Shown here piece after piece: positions 43,150-51,869 of a DNA stretch of 64,000 bases. Each line of letters begins with the position of its first letter. Position 1 is the first letter of the stretch. This stretch comes from Comamonadaceae bacterium OS-1 (GTDB taxonomy: Bacteria > Pseudomonadota > Gammaproteobacteria > Burkholderiales > Burkholderiaceae_C). The translations under genes and the position numbers were made by a program. Below the pieces are notes generated by a model that searched no databases, was not told where the DNA came from, and worked only from the letters and a program-made list of their open reading frames with translations. The stretch covers positions 4,154,001 to 4,218,000 of the forward strand of contig AP026969.1 in assembly GCA_027923965.1 (NCBI GenBank). The letters are read 5' to 3'.

Positions 43150-43721
43150 AGCGTACATCCGTTTTTTCCACCATGCTGCGCGCACTATGGAACACTGCCT
43201 TGTGCACCATGGGCAGCCTGGCGCTGGCGCAGCAAGGTGCTGCGGCCCCACCGGTCGCGGTGGAACGGGTCGGCGTGACCGAAACGCTGCTGGGCATCCT
43301 CAGTTACGCCCGCTGGCCCATCGAGACCTCGCCGCTGCGCGTGTGCGTCGCAGGCCGCAGCACGCATACCGACCCGTGGTTGAAGAACGGGTTGGCAGCC
43401 CTGGCCCAACGGCCTATCGTGGTGCAAGCGCTGGCACCCAACAACGATGCACCGATTGCCGCCCAGTGCGATGCCTTGTATCTAGGGACACTGGACGATG
43501 CGACTTCGCGCCGGATATTCTCCAACGTGGTGGGCTATCCGGTGCTCACCGTCAGTGAACGGGTTCCGCCCTGTGCGGCGGGAGCCATGGTGTGCCTGGA
43601 CGCCAGCAACCCCAACGGTGTGCAGTTTGAAATTAATCTGGATGCCGTTGCCCGCAGCGGCGTACGGGTGAATCCGCAGGTCCTGCGGCTAGGACGGTCA
43701 TTTGGGAAGACCGCACCATGA
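43146..43721 (+). CDS. yfiR: YfiR-family periplasmic repressor (DUF4154)
   Basis: YfiR binds and silences the diguanylate cyclase YfiN from the periplasm. The 191-residue protein has a signal region (about 1-34, SLALAQQGAAA) and the DUF4154 elements KVxFL-like ETLLGILSYARWP, PLRVCVAG, CDALYLG, GYPVLTVSE and the terminal FEINLDAVARSGVRVNPQVLRLG. Both flanking overlaps are ATGA type. Position and partners (yfiN, yfiB) support the call. Confidence 0.88.
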   Translation: MKRTSVFSTMLRALWNTALCTMGSLALAQQGAAAPPVAVERVGVTETLLGILSYARWPIETSPLRVCVAGRSTHTDPWLKNGLAALAQRPIVVQALAPNNDAPIAAQCDALYLGTLDDATSRRIFSNVVGYPVLTVSERVPPCAAGAMVCLDASNPNGVQFEINLDAVARSGVRVNPQVLRLGRSFGKTAP

Positions 43722-45016
43722 ACCGGCATCGCCCCGACAAACCCGGTGTTAACCGCGTCAGCCTGCTGGCGACCCTGCAACAGGCCCATTTCCGGGTGGC
43801 CACGCTCATGATGTTGGCGGTGGGCTTTGCATTGTCGCTGGCCGCATTGGTGACCCTGCGCACCGCTGCCGACCAAAACCTGCAGTTGGTTGCCCGGTCG
43901 ATTGCCTACACCACAGAAGCTGCCGTGGTGTTTAGGGACACCATTGCGATCCAGGAATCACTGGGACTGATCGCCCGCCAGGAGTCGCTGGCCAGCGCAC
44001 AGATTGTGGATGCGCATGGCACGCTGCTGGGGCGCTACCTTCGGCCCAGCGATAGCCTGGCCGATGCCGTGGGCGACCGGATCGTGGCGTTGCTCTTGCC
44101 GCAGCCCACCGTCGCGCCGGTGATGTACCAGGGCCGCCGGATCGCCGAGGTCCGCTTGCGCGGCGACGGGGCGGGCTTTGTGGGCTTTATCTTTATGGGT
44201 CTGGCAGGCATGCTGGTGTGCCTGGCGCTAGGAGCGGTAGCGGTGCGCCAGCTGTCGCGCCGCATCCAGCGCGACATTCTGCAGCCGGTGCTGGCCTTAA
44301 CCGCCGTGACCTATGCGGCCCGGTTTGACCGGTCCACGTCAGCGCGCGCTCCGGCATCCCGTATTGCCGAGTTCCACCAACTCGGCGAAGACTTCAACGC
44401 CTTGCTGATGGAAATCGAGGTCTACCAAACCCAGTTGCACCAAGAGAACAAGTCGCTGTCGCACATGGCCAACCACGACAGCCTGACCGGCCTGCCCAAC
44501 CGCTCGTACTTTCGGCGCCGCCTTACACGGGCGTTGCAGGACATCCAGGCCACCGGCGGCGGCCTGGCCGTGCTGTACCTGGACAACGACCACTTCAAGT
44601 CGATCAACGACCGTTATGGCCACGCCGTGGGAGATGCCTTGCTGGTCGAGGTGGCCGACCGGGTACGGGCGCAGGTGCGCGAAAACGATGTGGTGGCCCG
44701 CCTGGGAGGCGATGAATTTGCGATTCTGCTGGCACCTTTGCACAACGTGGAAGATGCCGCCCGGATTGCCGACAAAATCATTGCCAGCATGGCCGAGCCA
44801 CTAGAAACCCGACCACAAGACCACATCGTGCCGTCCTTGAGCATTGGCATTGCGATCTATCCGATGCACGGGCAAACTGCCGAGCAACTGCTGCGTGCCG
44901 CCGACCGGGCCATGTACCGGGTCAAGAGCCAGCACCGCGGACAGCGCCACATTTTCAACGACCAAACGGATGGGAGCGATTCCTCGCATCCGCCCGAAAA
45001 AAAAGAAGTTCTGTAA
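43718..45016 (+). CDS. yfiN: Diguanylate cyclase YfiN/DgcN (TpbB)
   Basis: This 432-residue membrane enzyme makes cyclic di-GMP. It has a first helix (about 27-47), a periplasmic sensor (about 48-150, CHASE8-like, YTTEAAVVFRDTIAIQESL), a second helix (about 151-174), a HAMP-like linker and a GGDEF domain. The active motif GGDEF is at 330-334, and the inhibitory RxxD site (REND) lies five residues upstream, so product feedback is expected. YfiR should inhibit it and YfiB relieve inhibition under envelope stress. ATGA overlap with yfiR and TAATG overlap with yfiB couple all three. Confidence 0.93.
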   Translation: MNRHRPDKPGVNRVSLLATLQQAHFRVATLMMLAVGFALSLAALVTLRTAADQNLQLVARSIAYTTEAAVVFRDTIAIQESLGLIARQESLASAQIVDAHGTLLGRYLRPSDSLADAVGDRIVALLLPQPTVAPVMYQGRRIAEVRLRGDGAGFVGFIFMGLAGMLVCLALGAVAVRQLSRRIQRDILQPVLALTAVTYAARFDRSTSARAPASRIAEFHQLGEDFNALLMEIEVYQTQLHQENKSLSHMANHDSLTGLPNRSYFRRRLTRALQDIQATGGGLAVLYLDNDHFKSINDRYGHAVGDALLVEVADRVRAQVRENDVVARLGGDEFAILLAPLHNVEDAARIADKIIASMAEPLETRPQDHIVPSLSIGIAIYPMHGQTAEQLLRAADRAMYRVKSQHRGQRHIFNDQTDGSDSSHPPEKKEVL

Positions 45017-45552
45017 TGCCGCCGCACACCCACCTGCACACCCTACCTGGCATGGCGTCCAATATGCGCCGCCACATCCTCGGCTGCGCCGCCGTGCTGG
45101 GCTTTGCCTTGCTCGGGGCTTGCCAATCGACTCCGCCCGCTGTAGCCCCACCACTCGACCGCGCAACCGAGCTGCAGCGCCTGGGCTTTGTCCGTACCGA
45201 GGAGGGTTGGGAGTACCCCATTTCCGGAAAAATACTGTTTGACACGGCATCCGATGCCCTGGATCCCGAAAGTCTGGCCGTAGCAATCCGCATTGGCAGT
45301 GCCTTGTTCAAACTGGGCATCAACCGTTTGCGGGTCGAGGGGCATACCGACAATGTGGGAGCCGCCGCCTTCAACCAAACCCTGTCCTTGCGCAGGGCCG
45401 AGGCCGTCGCGCAAGCCCTGGCATTGCAAGGCATGCCCATAGAGGGCATGGAGGTACGCGGCTGGGGCAAGGACCGCCCGGTGGTGTCCAACGACACCGC
45501 CACCGGACGGATGCAAAACCGCCGGGTTGCGGTGATCGTTCCAGCCCAGTAA
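45016..45552 (+). CDS. yfiB: OmpA-domain lipoprotein YfiB
   Basis: YfiB is an outer-membrane lipoprotein that captures YfiR. It has a lipobox (ALLGAC), a Pro-rich linker and an OmpA-type peptidoglycan-binding domain (ILFDTASDALDPES, VEGHTDNVGAAAFNQTLSLRRAEAVAQAL, RVAVIV). The ATG at 45016 overlaps the yfiN stop and has AAGAAG upstream. A start at 45064 gives a more normal signal peptide (lipid Cys20) and could be the true one. It ends the yfi operon. Confidence 0.88.
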   Translation: MPPHTHLHTLPGMASNMRRHILGCAAVLGFALLGACQSTPPAVAPPLDRATELQRLGFVRTEEGWEYPISGKILFDTASDALDPESLAVAIRIGSALFKLGINRLRVEGHTDNVGAAAFNQTLSLRRAEAVAQALALQGMPIEGMEVRGWGKDRPVVSNDTATGRMQNRRVAVIVPAQ

Positions 45553-45561
45553 CAAGGCTGG

Positions 45562-46254
45562 CTACCGCACGCCAAAAATGGCCGTACCCACACGCACCAG
45601 CGTGCTGCCAGCGGCTACAGCGGCCTCCAGGTCTGCCGTCATGCCCATCGACAAGGTATCGAACTGTGAGGCGGCGGGCAGCATGGCAGTGGCGACGCAG
45701 TCAAACAGAGCCTTGGCCTGCGCAAACACAGCCACCTGGCCTGCGTAATCCGCCGCCGGCTCCGGAATCACCATCAGCCCCCGCAAACACAGGCGCGGCA
45801 AGGCGGCCACCTGAACGGCCAAGGCCAGGGCCTGCTCAGGCGGCACACCGGACTTGGTCGCACCGCCATCCACGTTGATTTGCAGGCACACCTGCAGCGG
45901 TGGCAGGTCTGCCGGGCGCTGGTCGTTCAGGCGCTGGGCGATCTTGAGCCTGTCGATGCTGTGCACCCAGTCGAAATGCGCAGCCACCAAGGCCGTTTTA
46001 TTGCTCTGGATGGGGCCGATGCAGTGCCATTCCAGCGGCAAATCCTGCAACGCGGCAATTTTTTCCACCGCCTCCTGGATGTAGTTTTCGCCGAAACGCG
46101 CCTGCCCCGCAGCAAAAGCCTCGCGTACCGCCTCCGGCCCCCAGGTCTTGGAAACGGCCAACAGGCCGACGCTGTCGCTTGGCCGCAATGCGCGCGTACA
46201 AGCTGTAACGATGCGCTCACGAACGCCTTGGAGATTGTTACTAATCGTAGTCAT
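45562..46254 (-). CDS. PLP homeostasis protein YggS/PLPBP
   Basis: This 230-residue fold-type III PLP-binding protein controls intracellular pyridoxal phosphate. The PLP lysine is Lys36 in LLAVSKTWGPEAVREA. FGENYIQEAVEK, EWHCIGPIQSNKT, VCLQINVDGGATKSG, LRGLMVIP and LSMGMTADLEAAVAAGSTLVRVGTAIFG are family hallmarks. The ATG at 46252-46254 is divergent from pilT with 37 bases between, as in many proteobacteria. A far upstream in-frame extension lacks family sequence. Confidence 0.96.
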   Translation of the reverse strand: MTTISNNLQGVRERIVTACTRALRPSDSVGLLAVSKTWGPEAVREAFAAGQARFGENYIQEAVEKIAALQDLPLEWHCIGPIQSNKTALVAAHFDWVHSIDRLKIAQRLNDQRPADLPPLQVCLQINVDGGATKSGVPPEQALALAVQVAALPRLCLRGLMVIPEPAADYAGQVAVFAQAKALFDCVATAMLPAASQFDTLSMGMTADLEAAVAAGSTLVRVGTAIFGVR

Positions 46255-46291
46255 AATCAAACCTACAGCGTACCAAACATCAAGGGGCTCC

Positions 46292-47335
46292 GTGGACATC
46301 ACCCAACTGCTCGCATTCAGCGTAAAAAACAAGGCCTCGGACTTGCACCTGTCGGCGGGGTTGCCGCCCATGATCCGGGTGCATGGCGATGTGCGCCGTA
46401 TCAATGTCGATCCGCTGGACCATAAAACCGTCCACGCCATGGTCTATGACATCATGAGCGACAGCCAGCGCAAACAGTATGAAGAGTTTTTAGAGGTCGA
46501 TTTCTCGTTCGAAATCGAAGGTCTGGCGCGCTTTCGGGTCAACGCCTTCAACCACGCACGGGGTGCAGGCGCGGTGCTGCGGACCATTCCGTCCAAGATT
46601 CTGACGCTGGAACAGCTCAACGCGCCGAAGATTTTTGGCGACCTGGCCCTCAAGCCCCGAGGCATGGTGCTGGTGACCGGACCCACCGGCTCTGGCAAAT
46701 CCACCACGCTGGCCGCCATGGTGAACCACCTCAACGAAACCGAATACGGCCACGTGCTGACGGTGGAAGACCCGATCGAGTTTGTCCACGAATCCAAAAA
46801 GTGCCTGATCAACCAGCGCGAAGTCGGCCCGCACACGCTGAGCTTTGCCGCCGCGCTGCGCTCGGCCCTGCGCGAAGACCCGGACGCGATTCTGGTGGGC
46901 GAAATGCGCGACCTGGAAACCATCCGCCTGGCCATGACGGCGGCCGAGACCGGGCACCTGGTGTTTGGCACCCTGCACACCTCCAGCGCGGCCAAGACCA
47001 TCGACCGGATCATTGACGTGTTCCCGGCCGAAGAAAAGGAAATGGTCCGCGCCATGCTGTCGGAGTCGCTGCAGGCCGTCATCTCGCAAACCCTGTGCAA
47101 AACCAAGGACGGGCAGGGCCGGGTGGCGGCGCACGAGATCATGCTGGGCACCAGCGCCATCCGCAACCTGATCCGTGAGGCCAAGGTGGCGCAGATGTAC
47201 TCCACCATCCAGACCGGCAACAGCGTGGGTATGCAGACGCTGGACCAGAACCTGACCGATTTGGTACGCCGCAACATCATCAGCCCCGGTGAAGCGCGGG
47301 GCAAAGCCAAAATCCCAGAGAACTTTCCAGGTTGA
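46292..47335 (+). CDS. pilT: Type IV pilus retraction ATPase PilT
   Basis: PilT is a hexameric cytoplasmic ATPase that drives pilus retraction and twitching. The 347-residue protein has the PAS-like start (LAFSVKNKASDLHLSAGLPPMIRV), Walker A GPTGSGKST, Asp box VLTVEDPIEF, Walker B ALREDPDAILVGEMRD, the His box TGHLVFGTLHTSSA, and the AIRNLIRE motif needed for retraction. GTG at 46292 has AAGGGG upstream. It is followed by a cNMP-domain gene and pilU. Confidence 0.97.
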   Translation: MDITQLLAFSVKNKASDLHLSAGLPPMIRVHGDVRRINVDPLDHKTVHAMVYDIMSDSQRKQYEEFLEVDFSFEIEGLARFRVNAFNHARGAGAVLRTIPSKILTLEQLNAPKIFGDLALKPRGMVLVTGPTGSGKSTTLAAMVNHLNETEYGHVLTVEDPIEFVHESKKCLINQREVGPHTLSFAAALRSALREDPDAILVGEMRDLETIRLAMTAAETGHLVFGTLHTSSAAKTIDRIIDVFPAEEKEMVRAMLSESLQAVISQTLCKTKDGQGRVAAHEIMLGTSAIRNLIREAKVAQMYSTIQTGNSVGMQTLDQNLTDLVRRNIISPGEARGKAKIPENFPG

Positions 47336-47360
47336 ACATGACGAACGATAGGAGCAGCCC

Positions 47361-47993
47361 ATGAAGGGTATTCTGGAGTTCTTACTCCACAAGCCGGAGC
47401 CCAAACCCGAAGCGGCCCCGCACGACTCGATGCTGTTCACCACCGCATTCAACGGCCAAAATGTCGACCCCTCGATGCTGGTGCCGTGGGAGGCGCGGGC
47501 CATTGAGGTGGGGGCCAAGCGCCTGCCCACCGCCAGCAGCGTGCGCACCCTGCAAGCCCTGTGGGGCAAAGACAAAAACATGGAGCAGCTTGACGCGGCC
47601 TCCATCCAGCGCATGGAACGCTTTTTCCAGTTCGCCCTGGTGCCCGGCGGGCGCGACATCATCCGCCAGGGAGAGTACGGCAACTTCATGGTGGTGCTGC
47701 TCAAAGGTACCATTGCGGTAGACCGGTTGCAGCCCTGGGGCGAACACCTGCGATTGGCAGAAACCAAACCCGGTGACATATTGGGTGAGATGTCACTGCT
47801 GGACAGTGGCATCCGCTTCTCGGCCTGCACCACACTCGACGACTGCGAAATCGCCGCGCTTAGCGCCGAATCGATGGACGATATGATGAACTCCGACCCG
47901 CGGTTGGCCGCCTGCCTGGTTGCCCTGCTGGCACGTAAACTCTCGCTGCGGTTGCGTGCCATCAGCGCGCGGTTCAGCGACCGCCCCAACTAA
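47361..47993 (+). CDS. Cyclic-nucleotide-binding-domain protein between pilT and pilU
   Basis: This 210-residue protein has an N-terminal unstructured segment and a cNMP-binding beta-barrel (about 88-190: FFQFALVPGGRDIIRQGEYGNFMVVLLKGTIAV, KPGDILGEMSLLDSGIRFSACTT). The phosphate-binding cassette GEMSLLDSGIRFSA resembles the GExxLxxxxxRxA motif with Arg present. No DNA-binding helix follows, so it is probably a ligand-sensing adaptor rather than a Crp-type factor. AGGAGC precedes the ATG. Placement suggests it tunes pilus retraction in response to a nucleotide; this is inference. Confidence 0.85.
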   Translation: MKGILEFLLHKPEPKPEAAPHDSMLFTTAFNGQNVDPSMLVPWEARAIEVGAKRLPTASSVRTLQALWGKDKNMEQLDAASIQRMERFFQFALVPGGRDIIRQGEYGNFMVVLLKGTIAVDRLQPWGEHLRLAETKPGDILGEMSLLDSGIRFSACTTLDDCEIAALSAESMDDMMNSDPRLAACLVALLARKLSLRLRAISARFSDRPN

Positions 47994-48003
47994 GGCCCGC
48001 ACG

Positions 48004-49140
48004 ATGGAACGCGACCAAGCCAGCAAGTTCATCAATGACCTGTTGAAACTCATGGTCAGCCGCAACGGCAGCGACCTGTTCATCACGTCCGAGTTTCCGC
48101 CCGGCATCAAGGTCGATGGCAAGGTCACCAAAGTCTCGCCCCAGCCGCTCACTGCCGCCCACACACTGGCCCTGGCCCGTTCGGTCATGAACGACAAGCA
48201 GGCGGCCGAGTTTGAGCGCACCAAGGAATGCAACTTTGCGATCTCTCCGGCGGGTATTGGCCGCTTTCGGGTGAATGCCTTTGTGCAGCAGGGCAAGGTG
48301 GGCATGGTGCTGCGGGTCATTCCGGTCAGCATCCCCACGATCGATAGCCTGACCATGCCGCAGATCCTGAAAGATGTGGCCATGACCAAGCGCGGCCTGT
48401 GCATCCTGGTCGGCGGCACCGGTTGCGGCAAATCCACCACCCTGGCCGCCATGGTCGATTGGCGCAACGAGCACTCGTACGGCCACATCATCACCATCGA
48501 AGACCCGGTGGAGTTTGTACACCCGCACAAAAACTGCGTCGTCACCCAGCGCGAAGTGGGCCTGGACACCGACAGCTGGGACTCCGCCCTGAAAAACTCG
48601 CTGCGCCAGGCACCCGATGTGATCCTGATGGGCGAAATCCGCGACCGCACCACCATGGAGCACGCCATCGCCTTCGCCGAAACCGGCCACCTGTGCCTGG
48701 CCACGCTGCATGCCAACAACGCCAACCAGGCGCTGGACCGCATCCTGAACTTCTTCCCCGAAGAACGCCGCGCCCAGTTGCTGATGGATTTGTCACTGAA
48801 CCTGCGGGGCGTGGTGTCGCAACGCCTGATTCCCCGCCAGGACGGCAAAGGCCGTGCCGCAGCGGTGGAGATTTTGCTCAACACCCCGCTGATTTCGGAT
48901 CTGATCTTCAAAGGCGAAGTCACCGAGATCAAGGAGATCATGAAAAAGAGCCGCAATCTGGGCATGCAGACCTTTGACCAGGCCCTGTTCGATGCCTACG
49001 AGAGCCAGCTCATCAGCTACGAAGATGCCCTGCGCCACGCCGACTCGCTCAACGACCTGCGTTTGCAAATCAAGCTCAACAGCCAGCGGGCCAAAACCCA
49101 AGATTTGGCCGCCGGGACCGAGCATTTCGCGATTGTGTGA
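48004..49140 (+). CDS. pilU: Type IV pilus retraction ATPase PilU
   Basis: PilU is a PilT paralogue that works with PilT in strong retraction. The 378-residue protein shows SRNGSDLFITSEFPPGIKVDGKV, Walker A VGGTGCGKST, IITIEDPVEFVH, Walker B PDVILMGEIRDRTTMEHAIAFAETGH and HATLHANNANQ-like CLATLHANN. The C-terminus is longer than PilT. The ATG lies ten bases after the cNMP-domain gene stop, so all three are one operon. A weak hairpin with a T run follows. Confidence 0.96.
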   Translation: MERDQASKFINDLLKLMVSRNGSDLFITSEFPPGIKVDGKVTKVSPQPLTAAHTLALARSVMNDKQAAEFERTKECNFAISPAGIGRFRVNAFVQQGKVGMVLRVIPVSIPTIDSLTMPQILKDVAMTKRGLCILVGGTGCGKSTTLAAMVDWRNEHSYGHIITIEDPVEFVHPHKNCVVTQREVGLDTDSWDSALKNSLRQAPDVILMGEIRDRTTMEHAIAFAETGHLCLATLHANNANQALDRILNFFPEERRAQLLMDLSLNLRGVVSQRLIPRQDGKGRAAAVEILLNTPLISDLIFKGEVTEIKEIMKKSRNLGMQTFDQALFDAYESQLISYEDALRHADSLNDLRLQIKLNSQRAKTQDLAAGTEHFAIV

Positions 49141-49148
49141 TCGCTCGC

Positions 49149-49188
49149 ACCACGCCCTTCCCCGCCGAGAGCGGGTGGGGTGATTTTT
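49149..49188 (+). terminator. Probable terminator after pilU
   Basis: Competing GC stems (CACCACGCCC with GGGTGGGGTG, or CCCGC with GCGGG) lie just after the pilU stop and are followed by six T residues (49184-49189). Confidence 0.5.
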
Positions 49189-49210
49189 TAGTTTCCGTTT
49201 TTTTATTCCT

Positions 49211-50125
49211 ATGCCAAGCACCAATCCCAAAACCTACGCTTCCGTTCCTCCCAAAAAAGTCGCCTTCCTCGGCCTGGGGGTCATGGGCTACCCGATGGCC
49301 GCGCACCTGGCGCTGGCGGGGCACACGGTAACCGTCTACAACCGCACCGCTACTAAATCTATAGCTTTCTGTGCTGAGTACATAAGCGCTGGAGCCCCAA
49401 AACATGCGGAAACTCCGCGCCTGGCCGCGCGGGGGGCGGACATCGTTTTTTGCTGCGTGGGCAACGACGAAGATCTGCGTTCGGTCACGCTGGGGGCCGA
49501 CGGGGCGTTTGCGGGCATGGAGCCCGGCGCGATTTTTGTGGACCACACCACGGCATCGGCGGCAGTCGCGCGCGAGCTGGATGGCGCAGCCCGCACCCTG
49601 GGCCTGCGCTTCATCGATGCGCCGGTGTCGGGCGGCCAGGCCGGTGCGCAGAACGGCTTGCTGACGGTGATGTGCGGCGGCGATGCGGCGGCTTTTGAAG
49701 CCATCGCCCCCACGGCCATGGCATTTTCACGCGCCTGCACCCGGGTGGGCGACAGCGGCGCGGGCCAGTTGGCCAAGATGGTGAACCAGATCTGCATCGC
49801 CGGGCTGGTGCAGGGCCTGAGCGAAGCCGTGGCCTTTGGCCAGCACGCGGGGCTGGACATGGTGCAGGTGCTGGAGGTGATTGGCAAGGGCGCTGCCCAA
49901 AGCTGGCAGATGGACAACCGCGGCAAAACCATGGTGGCCGATAAGTTCGACTTCGGCTTCGCCGTGGACTGGATGCGCAAAGACCTGGGCCTGGTGCTGG
50001 ACGAAGCCAAGCGCAACGGTGCGCGCCTGCCGGTCACCGCCCTGGTGGACCAGTTTTACGCCGACGTCCAGCAGATGGGCGGCCAGCGCTGGGACACCTC
50101 CAGCCTGATCAAAAGGCTGAAGTAG
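49211..50125 (+). CDS. Beta-hydroxyacid dehydrogenase (3-hydroxyisobutyrate dehydrogenase family)
   Basis: This 304-residue NAD(P)-dependent enzyme acts on 3-hydroxy acids such as 3-hydroxyisobutyrate, tartronate semialdehyde or related substrates. It has the Rossmann motif VAFLGLGVMGYPMA, the substrate loop FIDAPVSGGQAGAQNG and the catalytic Lys in GAGQLAKMVNQ. Residues about 48-64 (TKSIAFCAEYISAGAPK) are encoded by a dispersed palindrome in the first cofactor-domain loop. The exact substrate cannot be told. It stands alone between pilU and a convergent BON-domain gene. Confidence 0.9.
   Translation: MPSTNPKTYASVPPKKVAFLGLGVMGYPMAAHLALAGHTVTVYNRTATKSIAFCAEYISAGAPKHAETPRLAARGADIVFCCVGNDEDLRSVTLGADGAFAGMEPGAIFVDHTTASAAVARELDGAARTLGLRFIDAPVSGGQAGAQNGLLTVMCGGDAAAFEAIAPTAMAFSRACTRVGDSGAGQLAKMVNQICIAGLVQGLSEAVAFGQHAGLDMVQVLEVIGKGAAQSWQMDNRGKTMVADKFDFGFAVDWMRKDLGLVLDEAKRNGARLPVTALVDQFYADVQQMGGQRWDTSSLIKRLK
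49355..49403 (+). repeat. Dispersed ~48 bp palindrome, copy 8 (inside the dehydrogenase gene)
   Basis: The arms read ATCTATAGCTTTCTGTGCTG and ACATAAGCGCTGGAGCCCCA. It is read in frame and replaces or extends a loop of the nucleotide-binding domain. Confidence 0.7.
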
Positions 50126-50132
50126 CCCGGAT

Positions 50133-50741
50133 CTACTTGGTGGTGGAGAGCCGTTTGAGCTCGTCTTCGGTCAGGATGTCAAACACCCGCACCACCTTTT
50201 GCACGCCGCTGACGCTGCGGGCCAGCTCGGTGGCACGGTCGGCTTCGCGCATCGACACGCGGCCCATCAAATAGACCGTGCCGCGTTCGGTGATCACCTT
50301 GAAGGTGTTGGACTGCACGTCCTTGGCATCCACCAGCGTGGCCTTGACCTTGCCGGTCACCAGCGTGTCCGAGGAGCGCTGCGACAGCGACGACGCGCCC
50401 AGCACGCCCACTTCGTTGACCACCGAGCGCACGTTTTCCACCTTCAGCACCAGATCTTGCAGCTTTTGCTGGTCGGCGGCGGTGGGTACTTCGCCGGTCA
50501 GCAGCACCTGGCGGTTGTAGCTGGTGACGTTGACGTGGGCGTTTTCGCCCATGCTTTGACCGATGCGGTTGTTGGCGCGCAGCTCGATGCCCTCGTCTTC
50601 CAGCTGGGCACCCGAGGTGCGCCGGTCGGTGGCCACAAACGCGCCACCTACGGCCGCTCCGCCAATCACCAAAGGCACGCAGGCCGACAGGCTGGAGCCC
50701 AGAACAACAGCCGCCGCAGCGGTGAGGAGAAAACGGTGCAT
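50133..50741 (-). CDS. BON-domain lipoprotein (DolP/YraP-like)
   Basis: This 202-residue protein is an outer-membrane lipoprotein with signal and lipobox LSAC (Cys21) followed by two BON domains (about 50-115 and 125-195, with VNVTSYNRQVLLTGEV and FKVITERGTVYLMGRV). It resembles E. coli DolP (YraP), which supports outer-membrane integrity. In E. coli yraP lies next to diaA, yraN and rsmI; the same order is seen here. The ATG at 50739-50741 is preferred to a TTG four codons upstream. Confidence 0.92.
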   Translation of the reverse strand: MHRFLLTAAAAVVLGSSLSACVPLVIGGAAVGGAFVATDRRTSGAQLEDEGIELRANNRIGQSMGENAHVNVTSYNRQVLLTGEVPTAADQQKLQDLVLKVENVRSVVNEVGVLGASSLSQRSSDTLVTGKVKATLVDAKDVQSNTFKVITERGTVYLMGRVSMREADRATELARSVSGVQKVVRVFDILTEDELKRLSTTK

Positions 50742-50766
50742 GGAGTCTTTCAAAACAGGTTAAATA

Positions 50767-50826
50767 GGACTTACGCAGCGCCCCTGTATCGACCTTCGGG
50801 CTTACAGGGGGAACTTGCGTAAGTCC
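50767..50826. repeat. 60 bp inverted repeat between the BON-lipoprotein gene and gmhA
   Basis: Outer arms GGACTTACGCA (50767-50777) and TGCGTAAGTCC (50816-50826) are perfect. Inner arms CCCCTGTA (50781-50788) and TACAGGGG (50803-50810) are also perfect. It fits between the two genes and may act as a terminator, but its nested form looks like a small repeat element. Confidence 0.75.
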
Positions 50827-50828
50827 AG

Positions 50829-51428
50829 TTAAAGCGAGGGTTCGATATCGCCCAGCAACTGGGAATCTACGCCGTCGCACAGGCAGTGCAGTACCAGCAA
50901 ATGGACCTCCTGGATGCGCGCGGTGCGGTCGTGCGGCACGCAGATGTGCACATCGGTTTCACGCAGCGCAGCAATCATCTTGCCGCCGCCCTTGCCGGTC
51001 ATGGCCACCACGGTCATCTCGCGCTCGTGGGCGGCTTCGATGGCCAGCAGCACATTGGCCGAATTGCCACTGGTGGTGATGGCCAGCAGCACGTCGCCGG
51101 GCTGGCCCAAGGCGCGCACCTGCTTGGCGAAGATCACGTCAAAGTTGTAGTCGTTGCCGATGGCGGTAATGATGGAGCTGTCGGTGGTGAGCGCAATCGC
51201 GCCCAGCTCGGGCCGCTCGCGCTCGAACCGCCCCACGAACTCCGCCGCAAAGTGCTGCGCATCGGCCGCCGAGCCGCCGTTACCGCAGGCCAGCACCTTG
51301 CCGCCACTGGTCACAGCCGCCAGCATGGCCTGGATGCCCGCCGCGATGGGTTTGCTGAGTGGCTGCGCCGACTGGTACTTCAGATCGGCGCTGTCAATGA
51401 AATGTTGCTGAATGCGTTGTTCAATCAT
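50829..51428 (-). CDS. SIS-domain phosphoheptose isomerase / DiaA family
   Basis: This 199-residue protein is of the GmhA/DiaA SIS family, with [56 protein letters not shown] and [19 protein letters not shown]. GmhA isomerises sedoheptulose-7-phosphate for LPS heptose; DiaA binds DnaA and promotes replication initiation. The neighbours yraN, rsmI and the BON lipoprotein match the diaA locus of E. coli. The sequence keeps Glu and His residues of GmhA ([16 protein letters not shown]), so either role is possible. Confidence 0.9.
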   Translation of the reverse strand: MIEQRIQQHFIDSADLKYQSAQPLSKPIAAGIQAMLAAVTSGGKVLACGNGGSAADAQHFAAEFVGRFERERPELGAIALTTDSSIITAIGNDYNFDVIFAKQVRALGQPGDVLLAITTSGNSANVLLAIEAAHEREMTVVAMTGKGGGKMIAALRETDVHICVPHDRTARIQEVHLLVLHCLCDGVDSQLLGDIEPSL

Positions 51429-51476
51429 GGTGCGGAATGATACCTGTGCTGTAAGAGCGTGTTTGTCATCAGAAGT

Positions 51477-51869
51477 TCAACTGGCATCAAAGGCCGCCTG
51501 CAGCCACTGGATGCCTGCGTACTCGATCAACACCACGTCGAACCGGCACGGCGGCGGGGTGCGCAGGCGCATCAGGTAGCTGCGGGCAGCGAACACGATG
51601 CGCTTTTGCTTGGTGGCGCTGATGCTGGCCGCCGCGCCGCCAAACGCCGCCGTGGCCCGCTGGCGCACCTCGACAAACACCACCGTGCCGTCGGGCGCGC
51701 GCATCACCAGGTCGATTTCGCCGCCGCCACGCCCGGGGGTCCGATAATTGCGCTCCAGCAGACGCAGGCCCTGGGCCTGCAAATGCGCCAGCGCCCGGTC
51801 TTCGGCCGCATCACCCGTCTGTTTGGTGGTGCCCGGCGTGGCCAATCCGATTTTTTTGAGGAAACCCAT
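51477..51869 (-). CDS. yraN: YraN-family endonuclease-like protein (UPF0102)
   Basis: This 130-residue member of UPF0102 has a restriction-endonuclease-like fold: GDAAEDRALAHLQAQGLRLLERNYRT, GGGEIDLVMR with the motif Asp and FVEVRQR where others have EVK. It then has KQKRIVFAARSYL and CRFDVVLIE. Its cellular role is unresolved. The ATG (51869-51867) shares its first base with the divergent rsmI start codon. A separate promoter must lie inside rsmI. Confidence 0.92.
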   Translation of the reverse strand: MGFLKKIGLATPGTTKQTGDAAEDRALAHLQAQGLRLLERNYRTPGRGGGEIDLVMRAPDGTVVFVEVRQRATAAFGGAAASISATKQKRIVFAARSYLMRLRTPPPCRFDVVLIEYAGIQWLQAAFDAS

